From: Amnibacterium sp. CER49
GTDB taxonomy: Bacteria; Actinomycetota; Actinomycetes; Actinomycetales; Microbacteriaceae
Reading direction: 5' to 3'
DNA: 64,000 nt
Assembly: GCF_029846255.1 (NCBI RefSeq)
Contig: NZ_JARVWQ010000002.1
Coordinates: forward strand, 1,054,001-1,118,000
Positions 55,992 to 63,967 of this stretch are shown piece after piece (position 1 is the stretch's first letter; each line of letters opens with the position of its first letter). The notes beneath the pieces are model-generated. The model made no database searches. It worked only from the letters and a program-made list of their open reading frames with translations, and was not told the DNA's origin. The translations under genes were made by a program, and so were the position numbers.

Positions 55992-57479
55992 TTGACCTTC
56001 GCAGACCTCGGCATCGATTCCGACCTCGTCGACGCCCTCGCCGCCCGCGGCATCGTGGAGCCCTTCCCGATCCAGGCGCAGACCATCCCCCTCGGCCTCT
56101 CGGGGCAGGACATCATCGGCCAGGCGAAGACGGGCACGGGCAAGACGCTCGGCTTCGGCCTGCCGATCATCCAGCGCCTCGGGCACGACCCGGAGCCCGG
56201 CGTGCAGGTGCTCGTCGTCGTCCCCACGCGCGAGCTCTGCGTGCAGGTCGCCGAGGACCTCGTGATGGCCACCTCGAACCGTCCGACGACCGTCGCCGCC
56301 ATCTACGGCGGCAAGGCCTACGAGGGCCAGGTCGAGCAGCTGAAGGCGGGCGCGCAGATCGTCGTCGGCACGCCCGGCCGCCTCCTCGACCTCGCGGGGC
56401 AGCGCCTCCTCAGCCTGTCGAGCGTGCGCGAGATGGTGCTCGACGAGGCCGACAAGATGCTCGACCTCGGCTTCCTGCCCGACATCGAGAAGCTCTTCGC
56501 GCAGACGCCCGCGGACCGCCACACGATGCTCTTCTCGGCCACCATGCCGGGCCCGATCGTCGCGCTCGCCCGCCGCTTCATGAACCGGCCGGTGCACATC
56601 CGCGCGACGGACCCCGACGAGGGCCTCACGCAGGCGAACATCCGCCACGTCGTGTACCGCACCCACGCGCTCGACAAGGACGAGGTGATCGCCCGCATCC
56701 TGCAGGCCGAGGGCCGCGGCAAGACGGTCATCTTCACCCGCACGAAGCGGGCCGCCGCGAAGCTCGTCGACGAGCTCGGCGAGCGCGGGTTCGCCGCCGC
56801 CGCCGTGCACGGCGACCTCAGCCAGGAGCAGCGCGAGCGGGCGATGAACAGCTTCCGCAGCGGCAAGAAGGACGTGCTCATCGCCACCGACGTCGCAGCC
56901 CGCGGCATCGACGTCGACGACGTGACCCACGTCATCAACCACACGCTCCCCGAGGACGCCGACGCCTACCTGCACCGCGCGGGCCGCACCGGCCGGGCCG
57001 GGAAGACCGGCATCGCGGTGACGTTCGTCGACTGGGACGACCTGCACAAGTGGGCGCTCATCGACCGCGCGCTCGACTTCGGCAAGCCCGAGCCGGTCGA
57101 GACCTACTCGTCGTCGCCGCACCTCTACACGGATCTCGACATCCCCGAGGGCACGAAGGGCCGCATCGTGCCGCGCCCCGTGGCCGCCGCGCAGGCGCCC
57201 GAGGCCGCCGCCGGCGAGGAGCGGCCGACGAGCGCGCGCTCCCGCCGCCGCACCCGCCGCGGACCCCGCACCGACGGGCACGGCACCGAGGAGCACGGCG
57301 TCGAGGGCACGGAGTCGGTCGACGAGCCGTCGGCCGAGGCTCCGGCGACGGCCGGCGCCGATGAGGGCGACGACGCGGCGGGCGAGCACGTGCCGGGCTC
57401 CGGCGCGCACGACGGCGGGCCGAAGCGGCCGCGCCGCCGTCGCCGCCGCGGACCCCGCCCCGCCACGCCCTCGGCGTGA
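55992..57479 (+). CDS. rhlE: DEAD-box RNA helicase (RhlE-like)
   Basis: ATP-dependent RNA helicase, 495 residues. Q motif (FPIQAQTIP), Walker A AKTGTGKT (45-52), DEAD (151-154), SAT (182-184) and motif VI HRAGRTGRAG are complete. The tail from about residue 400 is basic and acidic in turn, with poly-Arg stretches (RRRRRRRG-type) as in Rv3211-like proteins, likely for RNA binding. The TTG start (LTFADLGIDSDL) fits the family; no earlier start has support. Confidence 0.93.
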   Translation: MTFADLGIDSDLVDALAARGIVEPFPIQAQTIPLGLSGQDIIGQAKTGTGKTLGFGLPIIQRLGHDPEPGVQVLVVVPTRELCVQVAEDLVMATSNRPTTVAAIYGGKAYEGQVEQLKAGAQIVVGTPGRLLDLAGQRLLSLSSVREMVLDEADKMLDLGFLPDIEKLFAQTPADRHTMLFSATMPGPIVALARRFMNRPVHIRATDPDEGLTQANIRHVVYRTHALDKDEVIARILQAEGRGKTVIFTRTKRAAAKLVDELGERGFAAAAVHGDLSQEQRERAMNSFRSGKKDVLIATDVAARGIDVDDVTHVINHTLPEDADAYLHRAGRTGRAGKTGIAVTFVDWDDLHKWALIDRALDFGKPEPVETYSSSPHLYTDLDIPEGTKGRIVPRPVAAAQAPEAAAGEERPTSARSRRRTRRGPRTDGHGTEEHGVEGTESVDEPSAEAPATAGADEGDDAAGEHVPGSGAHDGGPKRPRRRRRRGPRPATPSA

Positions 57480-57513
57480 CGGACACGTGATCGAGGCGCA
57501 GGCCGGCCGCCGA

Positions 57514-57519
57514 TACGAT
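57514..57519 (+). promoter_or_regulatory. -10 box (TACGAT) for a leaderless transcript
   Basis: TACGAT lies 6 bases before the ATG of the GNAT gene at 57526. Confidence 0.6.
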
Positions 57520-57525
57520 GCCGGG

Positions 57526-58200
57526 ATGCCGACCCTCACCGACGTCGACATCTGGCCGCTGCTCGGGGTGCGCATCAGCCTCTCCGACCTCGAGCTGGCG
57601 GGCATCGACGATCGCACGGCCCTCGACCTCGGCCGGCTCGCCGCCCGAGGCATCCACGGCATGACGCTGCCGTTCGCGACCCCGTGGTCGCGCGGCAGCG
57701 ACCTCGAGGTCGCGCGGAACCTCTACCGCTACCACTCGGGCCTGCGGACCACCGTCCGGCCCGAGGAGTGGTCGCTCGACTTCGCCGCTCGCCTCGACCA
57801 CACGCTCATCGGCGTGCAGACCCTCGTCGCGAAGGACTTCCCGACCACCCGGACCGCCGAGAGCATGTCGTGGCTCGGCCGCGACTGGCAGGGCCGCGGC
57901 ATCGGCACGCTGCAGCGCGTCGCGATCCTCACGTTCGCGTTCGAGGGTCTCGGCGCCGAGGTCGTCACGACGAGCGCCTGGGCGGACAACGCCGCCTCGA
58001 ACGCGGTCACCCGCAAGCTCGGCTACCGGCCGAACGGCGAGGAGGTGCTCGAGCGCGAGGGCCGCGCGGCGGTGCTGAAGCACTACCGCCTCGACCGCAC
58101 CGGCTGGGACAGGCGTCCTGAGGAGTTCCGGCAGGTCGTGCAGATCGAGGGGCTCGAGCCGATCCGCGCCTGGCTCGGCCTCGACCAGCCGCGTCCCTAG
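57526..58200 (+). CDS. GNAT family N-acetyltransferase
   Basis: A 224-residue acetyltransferase. The acetyl-CoA-binding motif is GRDWQGRGIGTLQRVAI, and the C-terminal part TSAWADNAASNAVTRKLGY follows it. The N-terminal third is longer than in minimal GNATs and carries RTALDLGRLAARG. It resembles the ribosomal-protein-alanine acetyltransferase set, but substrate is unknown. The stop shares CTAG with the PHP gene on the other strand. Confidence 0.85.
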   Translation: MPTLTDVDIWPLLGVRISLSDLELAGIDDRTALDLGRLAARGIHGMTLPFATPWSRGSDLEVARNLYRYHSGLRTTVRPEEWSLDFAARLDHTLIGVQTLVAKDFPTTRTAESMSWLGRDWQGRGIGTLQRVAILTFAFEGLGAEVVTTSAWADNAASNAVTRKLGYRPNGEEVLEREGRAAVLKHYRLDRTGWDRRPEEFRQVVQIEGLEPIRAWLGLDQPRP

Positions 58201-59078
58201 GACGCCGCGGCGCGCGGCAGCACGGGCGTCGTCCCGGTGCCGCGAGCGAGCAGCCGCTCGATGACGGCGGGGTCCGTCACGTGCTCGCCGAGCCGGTTCG
58301 GCTTGCCCGTGCCGTGGTAGTCGCTCGATCCGGTCGCCTCGAGGCCGAACCGCTCGATGAGCTCCGCGACGCGACGCGCGCCGTCGGGGGTGTTCTCGCG
58401 GTGGTGCAGCTCGAAGCCGAAGAGCCCCGCGTCGACGAGCTCGGCCACGACGGGCTCGGGCAGCACCCGGTCGCGGCCCGCGGCGCCGGGGTGCGCGACC
58501 ACGGGCACGCCGCCGGCTCCGACGATGAGCCGGACGCCGTCGACGGGCGTCGGCGCGTAGTGCGGCTCGACGTAGCCGGTGCGCGGGTGCAGGATGCCGG
58601 CGAACGCGGCGCTGCGGTCGGCCTCGAGACCGAGCGCGACGAGGGCGTCGGCGATGTGCGGCCGCCCGACGGTCGAGCCGGCCGTCGTCTGCGCGAGCAC
58701 GTCGTCCCACGACAGCGGGTAGTCCTCGCCGATGCGGTCGACGATGCGCCGCGCGCGGCTGCGCCGGGCCGCGCGGATCCGCTCCGTCTCGGCGACGAGG
58801 CCCGGGTCCAGCGGGTCGACGAGGTAGCCGAGCACGTGGACGCTGCGCCAGCCGAGCCGCGTCGAGAGCTCGATGCCGGGGATCAGCCCGAGCCCCGTCC
58901 GCTCCGCCTCGCGGCGCGCCTCCGCCCAGCCGGCGGTCGTGTCGTGGTCGGTGAGGGCGAACATCGCGAGCCCGGCCGCGTGCGCCTCGCGGACGAGGTC
59001 GGCGGGTGAGCCGGTGCCGTCGGAGACCCGGGAGTGCACGTGCAGGTCGACGCGCCCCGAGATCCGCACGGTCCTCAT
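58197..59078 (-). CDS. PHP-domain phosphoesterase (RNase AM/YciV-like)
   Basis: A 293-residue metal-dependent phosphoesterase. Metal motifs of the PHP fold are DLHVHSRVSDG, the ALTDHDT, GIELSTR, VVAHPG and SSDYHG stretches, all intact. The set of motifs matches the YciV/RNase AM-like and 3',5'-nucleoside bisphosphate phosphatase group, but a general phosphoesterase is possible. It is a different subtype from the PHP protein at 13.8 kb. Start at the ATG; no promoter is clear. Confidence 0.88.
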   Translation of the reverse strand: MRTVRISGRVDLHVHSRVSDGTGSPADLVREAHAAGLAMFALTDHDTTAGWAEARREAERTGLGLIPGIELSTRLGWRSVHVLGYLVDPLDPGLVAETERIRAARRSRARRIVDRIGEDYPLSWDDVLAQTTAGSTVGRPHIADALVALGLEADRSAAFAGILHPRTGYVEPHYAPTPVDGVRLIVGAGGVPVVAHPGAAGRDRVLPEPVVAELVDAGLFGFELHHRENTPDGARRVAELIERFGLEATGSSDYHGTGKPNRLGEHVTDPAVIERLLARGTGTTPVLPRAAAS

Positions 59079-59141
59079 CGTAGGTCGCGCATCAGGCGCG
59101 CCCCGTCCCCGCGGGACGGGCTCGGCGGCGGCGTCCGAGCG

Positions 59142-59927
59142 TCAGGGGAACAGCTCGCGGTGCTCCCGCGTCCAGCGGATGCGGGCGTCCTGCGCGTCGA
59201 GGAAGCCGTTGTCGATCCACTCGCGGTGCGGCTGCAGCCCGCGGGCGGCGAGCGCCGCGGTGTAGCGCCTCGTCGCCTCCTGCTCGGCGAGCACCGCCTC
59301 GTAGAGGCCGTCCACCCCGTCGAGCCCGTACGCCTCCGCGAAGACCCGTATCCGGCGGCCGCGGTCCGGCGGCTCCGGGTAGCCGAGGTCGCGCATCGCG
59401 TCCTCATCGCTGCGGAACGGAGCGCTGTACTCGAGCGCGTACGCGACGTCGTAGAGCGCCGGACGGGGCCCGGCGAGGTCCCAGTCGAGCAGGCCGACGG
59501 CACGCCCGTCGCGCCAGACGGTGTTCCAGGGCCCGACGTCGCCGTGGGTGATGATCTCGCCCGCCCGCAGGGGATGCGGCTCGGTCATCCACTCGGCGTC
59601 GTCGGGCGGCACGTACCCCGCGACCGCGTCGTGGTAGCGCCGGATGAGCCGCGCGTACTCGCGGAGGCCCTCCTCCGGCACGACCTGCCGCCAGGCGTGC
59701 AGGCCGCTCACGCCCTCGATGTAGGTGAGGATCTCGTTGCCCTGGCTGTCGAGGCCGAGGAACCGCACCGACTCCGCGAACCCGGTCGCCTCGAGGTGCG
59801 CGAGCAGGTCGTGCACCGCGCCGGACCACCAGCCCGTGCGCCGGACGACGGTGCTGCCGATGCGGCCGATCACCCGGAGGGAGTCGCTCTCGAACTCGAG
59901 GCCGGCGTCGTCGAGGGCGTCCGTCAC
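59142..59927 (-). CDS. Aminoglycoside phosphotransferase family kinase
   Basis: A 261-residue small-molecule kinase of the APH/choline kinase fold. Unlike the protein at 46 kb it has intact catalytic residues: the loop ITHGDVGPWNTVW (HGDxxxxN) and the metal motif LLDWDLAGP. Substrate unknown. The start at GTG 59927 (VTDALDDAG) is chosen over the upstream GTG at 59936 because a TACGGT box (59935-59940) lies 7 bases before it. Confidence 0.85.
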   Translation of the reverse strand: MTDALDDAGLEFESDSLRVIGRIGSTVVRRTGWWSGAVHDLLAHLEATGFAESVRFLGLDSQGNEILTYIEGVSGLHAWRQVVPEEGLREYARLIRRYHDAVAGYVPPDDAEWMTEPHPLRAGEIITHGDVGPWNTVWRDGRAVGLLDWDLAGPRPALYDVAYALEYSAPFRSDEDAMRDLGYPEPPDRGRRIRVFAEAYGLDGVDGLYEAVLAEQEATRRYTAALAARGLQPHREWIDNGFLDAQDARIRWTREHRELFP

Positions 59928-59934
59928 GGACAGC

Positions 59935-59940
59935 ACCGTA
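59935..59940 (-). promoter_or_regulatory. -10 box (TACGGT) for a leaderless transcript
   Basis: On the minus strand TACGGT lies 7 bases before the GTG at 59927 of the APH-type gene. It supports this start over the one 9 bases earlier, which lies inside the box. Confidence 0.5.
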
Positions 59941-60048
59941 GCGGCGCCGCGTCCCGGGACGCGGACGCCCCCGGGCGGGCGATCCGCGCGATCCGGGGCC
60001 CTCCGCGACCCGGGGGCGCGCGCGGAGCACCGGTGCGAGAATCGCCGC

Positions 60049-61461
60049 ATGACCGACGAGCAGACCGCAGACACGATCCCCGCGGAGGGCCGCGACGTCG
60101 AGGCGCCGAGCCGCACCTCCATCCCGAAGACCGAGGCGTTCGCCCGCTACATCGCCTCCGGCTGGGCCGACCGGCCCCGCCCGCTGCCGCCGCTGACCCC
60201 GCTCGCCGCGCGCGCCGCGGGGCGCCGCGACGCGCTGTCCTCGAGGCACCAGGGCGAGCGGCTCGTGATCGCTGCGGGCGACGCGAAGGTGCGCTCGAAC
60301 GACACCGACTACCCCTACCGCGCGCACTCCGCCTTCTCCTGGCTCACCGCGTGGGGCGCCGACACCGTGCCGGGGTCGCTGCTCGTGCTCGAGCCGCAGG
60401 GCGACGGCCACGAGGCGACCCTCTACTTCCAGCCCGCGGCCGGGCGCGACACCGACGAGTTCTACGCGAACGCCGCGATCGGCGAGTTCTGGGTCGGCCG
60501 CCGCCCGAGCCTCGAGGAGGTCGGCGCCGAGCTCGGCATCGCGACGAAGCCGCTCGCCGACTTCGCCGCCGGCGACGCCGACGTGACGATCGACGACGAG
60601 GGCCTCGACCGCGACCTGTCCGAGGCACGGCTCGTCAAGGACGACGACGAGATCGCCGAGCTGCGCGCCGCGGTCGCGGCGACGAAGCAGGGCTTCGACG
60701 ACGTGCTCGCGGCGCTCCCCCGCGCCACCGAGCACGAGCGCGGCGAGCGGGTGATCGAGGGCGTCTTCTTCACCCGCGCCCGCAGCGAGGGCAACGAGCT
60801 CGGCTACGACACGATCGCCGCGGCGGGCCCGCACGCCTGCATCCTGCACTGGACCCGCAACGACGGCCCCGTCGTGCCGGGCGACCTCGTGCTCCTCGAC
60901 GCGGGCGTCGAGATGCCGAGCCTCTACACGGCCGACATCACCCGCACGATCCCGGTGTCCGGCCGCTTCTCCCCCGTGCAGCGCGAGATCTACGAGGCGG
61001 TCCGCGAAGCGGCCGACGCCGCCTTCGCGATCGTGAAGCCGGGCATCCGGTTCCGCGACGTGCACCTCGCGGCGATGGACGTCATCGCCCGCAGGGTGCA
61101 GGAGTGGGGCCTGCCGGAGCTCGAGCAGGAGGCCCTCGACGGCCTCGAGGGCCAGGCGCACCGCCGCTACATGGTGCACGGCACGAGCCACCACCTCGGC
61201 CTCGACGTGCACGACTGCGCGGCGGCCCGCCGCGAGCTCTACATGGACGGGATCATCGAGCCGGGCATGGTGTTCACGATCGAGCCCGGCCTCTACTTCC
61301 AGCCCGACGACCTCACCGTGCCGGAGGACTTCCGCGGCATCGGGGTCCGCATCGAGGACGACGTGCTCGTGACCGCGGACGGCGTGGAGAACCTCTCCGC
61401 CGGCATCCCGCGCACGGCGGACGACGTCGAGGCGTGGATCGCGGAGCGCCAGGGGCGCTGA
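60049..61461 (+). CDS. Xaa-Pro aminopeptidase (M24B)
   Basis: Cytosolic metallopeptidase that removes an N-terminal residue before proline, 470 residues. The AMP-binding N-domain is followed by the pita-bread catalytic domain with the five metal ligands: Asp in VLLDAGVE, Asp in YTADITRT, His in HGTSHHLGLDVHD, Glu in FTIEPGLYF and Glu in VRIEDDVL. Start is the ATG 6 bases after a GAGAAT sequence. It is divergent from the kinase gene by about 120 bases. Confidence 0.93.
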   Translation: MTDEQTADTIPAEGRDVEAPSRTSIPKTEAFARYIASGWADRPRPLPPLTPLAARAAGRRDALSSRHQGERLVIAAGDAKVRSNDTDYPYRAHSAFSWLTAWGADTVPGSLLVLEPQGDGHEATLYFQPAAGRDTDEFYANAAIGEFWVGRRPSLEEVGAELGIATKPLADFAAGDADVTIDDEGLDRDLSEARLVKDDDEIAELRAAVAATKQGFDDVLAALPRATEHERGERVIEGVFFTRARSEGNELGYDTIAAAGPHACILHWTRNDGPVVPGDLVLLDAGVEMPSLYTADITRTIPVSGRFSPVQREIYEAVREAADAAFAIVKPGIRFRDVHLAAMDVIARRVQEWGLPELEQEALDGLEGQAHRRYMVHGTSHHLGLDVHDCAAARRELYMDGIIEPGMVFTIEPGLYFQPDDLTVPEDFRGIGVRIEDDVLVTADGVENLSAGIPRTADDVEAWIAERQGR

Positions 61462-61496
61462 CCGGGTAGGGGCCGTCGCTCGCCGCCCCTGCAGGG

Positions 61497-62042
61497 TCAG
61501 GCGAGCGGCGGCTCGTCGGGGTCGCGCACCGGTACCGCGGTCGGCACCGGCGAGGCCTGGATGTTCAGCACGTTCCGCGCCCGGTTCGCGACCTCGGGGT
61601 CGACGACGAGGGAGTAGCTCGAGGCGACCACCTGCATGACGCTGCTGAAGTCGCGGCGGTTGCGGGTGAGCGCGTAGCCGCCGAGCCCGAAGAGCATGCC
61701 GAACGCCGCCCCGATGAGCAGCGCGCCGACGAGGTACCCGATGCCCGACGCGGGCGTGAACGTGATCGACAGCACGCCGAGGAACAGGCCGAGCCAGAGG
61801 CCCGAGGCCGCGCCCGCGCCTGCGGCCCGCCCCCAGGAGAGCCGGCCGGTGACCCGTTCGACGCTCTTCATGTCGTTGCCGACGATGGTCGCGGCCTGCA
61901 CCGGGAAGTCCGCGTGCGCGAGCACGTCGACGGCGCTCTGCGCCTCCTCGTACGTGTCGTAGGTGGCGAGGATGTCGCCCGTCGGCGGCTTGGGGAACGA
62001 CACCCGACGGGAGGTGCCGAACGGGCCCTGGGTGCTGGTCAT
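61497..62042 (-). CDS. General stress protein (YflT/GSP17M-like) with glycine-zipper
   Basis: A 181-residue protein with a small N-terminal domain (GDILATYDTYEEAQSAVDVLAHADFP), the general-stress-protein-17M module, followed by a membrane-inserting Gly/Ala-rich hairpin (about 70-125) and a C-terminal segment (SYSLVVDPEVANRARNVL). Function unproven. It converges with the aminopeptidase across a 35-base gap holding only a weak 6-pair hairpin (61468-61490), and is divergent from the MgtE_N/CBS gene, a conserved neighbourhood. Confidence 0.85.
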   Translation of the reverse strand: MTSTQGPFGTSRRVSFPKPPTGDILATYDTYEEAQSAVDVLAHADFPVQAATIVGNDMKSVERVTGRLSWGRAAGAGAASGLWLGLFLGVLSITFTPASGIGYLVGALLIGAAFGMLFGLGGYALTRNRRDFSSVMQVVASSYSLVVDPEVANRARNVLNIQASPVPTAVPVRDPDEPPLA

Positions 62043-62094
62043 GGGGGCATCATCCCACCGGCGCCGCCAGGCGGGGCGGGGCGGGCCCTATGAC

Positions 62095-62100
62095 TACCCT
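62095..62100 (+). promoter_or_regulatory. -10 box (TACCCT) for a leaderless transcript
   Basis: TACCCT lies 6 bases before the GTG of the MgtE_N/CBS gene. Confidence 0.6.
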
Positions 62101-62106
62101 TGACCC

Positions 62107-63432
62107 GTGAGTACGCGCATCTTCGTCGCCCGCCTCGCGGGCTGCGCGGTCTTCGACCGCCAGGGCGACCGCCTCGGGCGGGTGCGCGACGTGGTCGTCG
62201 TCTACCGTCGCTCGGATCCGCCGCGGGTCGTCGGCATGGTCGTCGAGATCCCGGGCCGGCGGCGCGTGTTCCTCTCGATCGGCCGCATCGTCTCGATCGG
62301 CTCCGGCCAGGTGATCACGACGGGCCTCATCAGCGTGCGTCGCTTCGAGCAGCGCGCGAGCGAGACGCGGGTGCTCGCCGAGATGCTCGGTCGCCGCGTG
62401 CTGCTCGAGGGCGCGGGCGGCGAGGCGACGATCGAGGACGTCGCGATCGAGGAGGTCGGCCCAGGCGAGTGGGAGGTCGCGCAGGTCTTCGTGCGGCGCC
62501 CGAAGACCAGCCCGTCGCCGTTCGCGAAGGGCGCGACGATGTTCGTGAGGTGGAGCGAGGTCCGCGAGCGCCACGGCGGCGCGGAGGGGCAGTCCGCCGC
62601 GCAGCTGATCCAGAGCTACGCCGACCTGCAGGCCGCCGACCTCGCCTCGACGCTGCTCGATCTGCCGGAGCAGCGCCGGCTCGAGGTCGTGAAGGAGCTG
62701 CCCGACGAGCGTCTCGCCGACGTGCTCGAGGAGATGCCCGAGGCGGAGGGCGCCCGTGTCCTCGCCGCCCTCGGCGACGACCGCGCCGCGGACGTGCTCG
62801 AGGCGATGCAGCCGGACGACGCCGCCGACCTCATCGCGTCGCTGCCCGACGAGCGGAGCGAGACGCTGCTCGACCTCATGGAGCCGGACGAGGCCGAGGA
62901 CGTGCGCACGCTGCTCAGGTACGACCCGGACACGGCGGGCGGTCTCATGACCACCGAGCCGATCGTGCTGTCCTCCGACGCGACCGTCGCGGAGGGGCTC
63001 GCGCTCATCCGCCGCCATGAGCTCGCGCCGGCGCTCGGCGCCGCGATCTGCATCACGCTGCCCCCGTACGAGCCCCCGACGGGCCGCTTCCTCGGCATCG
63101 TGCACTTCCAGCGCATGCTGCGCTACCCGCCCCACGAGCGCATGGGCACGCTGCTCGACACCACGACCGAGCCGGTGCGAGCCGACACCTCGGCAGCCGA
63201 GGTGTCACGCATCCTCGCGTCCTACAACCTCGTGCAGGTGCCGGTCGTCGACGCGAACCACCGGCTCGTCGGCGTCGTCACCGTCGACGACGTGCTCGAC
63301 CGGTTGCTGCCCGACGACTGGCGCAGCAGCGACGCCGACGACGAGCCGCGCACGCCGCCGCGCCGTCCGACGACCGACACCGGCGTCATCCTGACCCGAC
63401 CGCGGAGGGCCGCACGTGGCCGCGCCCGCTGA
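62107..63432 (+). CDS. MgtE_N/CBS domain protein without a channel
   Basis: A 441-residue cytosolic protein with a PRC-barrel-like start (about 5-75), an MgtE intracellular N-domain (about 165-285, with the ADVLEEMPEAEGARVLAALGDD repeats) and paired CBS domains (about 290-410). The membrane channel part of true MgtE is absent, so it cannot itself move magnesium. It resembles Rv1232c and may sense Mg or nucleotides and act on another protein. The start GTG is supported by a TACCCT box 6 bases upstream. Confidence 0.9.
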   Translation: MSTRIFVARLAGCAVFDRQGDRLGRVRDVVVVYRRSDPPRVVGMVVEIPGRRRVFLSIGRIVSIGSGQVITTGLISVRRFEQRASETRVLAEMLGRRVLLEGAGGEATIEDVAIEEVGPGEWEVAQVFVRRPKTSPSPFAKGATMFVRWSEVRERHGGAEGQSAAQLIQSYADLQAADLASTLLDLPEQRRLEVVKELPDERLADVLEEMPEAEGARVLAALGDDRAADVLEAMQPDDAADLIASLPDERSETLLDLMEPDEAEDVRTLLRYDPDTAGGLMTTEPIVLSSDATVAEGLALIRRHELAPALGAAICITLPPYEPPTGRFLGIVHFQRMLRYPPHERMGTLLDTTTEPVRADTSAAEVSRILASYNLVQVPVVDANHRLVGVVTVDDVLDRLLPDDWRSSDADDEPRTPPRRPTTDTGVILTRPRRAARGRAR

Positions 63433-63967
63433 CCGGCGGCGTCAGCGGCGCGAGATCGATCCCCTCGAGGAGCCGAAGGGCCTCGGCCGCCGCCGCCAGC
63501 AGCGCGGGAGCCGCGACGTCTTCGGCCGGTTCTCCGAGGGCTTCGCTCGAGCCATGGGGACATCCGGGTTCATCATCGGGATGACCGTCTTCGTCGTCGC
63601 CTGGCTCGGCTGGAACGATCTGGCGCCGGTGTCGGTGCAGTTCGATCCCCGCGCGCAGAACTTCACGCTGCTCACGCTGATCCTGTCGCTGCAGGCCTCC
63701 TACGCGGCGCCCCTCATCCTGCTCGCGCAGAACCGGCAGGACGACCGCGACCGCGTGCAGGTCGAGCAGGACCGGCAGCAGGCGCAGCGGGGGCTCGACG
63801 ACACCGAGTACCTCGCCCGCGAGATCGTCGCGCTGCGGCTGCTCGTGCGCGACATGGCCTCGAAGGACTTCGTGCGCAGCGAGCTGCGGTCGCTGCTCGA
63901 GGAGCTCGACAGGCGCGACGCCGACCGCACGACCGCCCGCGAGCCCGACGCGCTCGAGCGCCCGTGA
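63416..63967 (+). CDS. DUF1003 family membrane protein
   Basis: A 183-residue protein with two membrane helices (about 50-70 and 82-105) joined by a short loop containing DPRAQNFTLLTLILSLQASYAAPLI split across the second helix, the DUF1003 core. A basic N-terminus and a charged helical tail (QVEQDRQQAQRGLDD and VRSELRSLLEELD) follow. GTG start, 17 bases inside the preceding gene. Function unknown; it may be the membrane partner of the MgtE_N/CBS protein, an inference from conserved linkage. Confidence 0.88.
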   Translation: MAAPADRRRQRREIDPLEEPKGLGRRRQQRGSRDVFGRFSEGFARAMGTSGFIIGMTVFVVAWLGWNDLAPVSVQFDPRAQNFTLLTLILSLQASYAAPLILLAQNRQDDRDRVQVEQDRQQAQRGLDDTEYLAREIVALRLLVRDMASKDFVRSELRSLLEELDRRDADRTTAREPDALERP

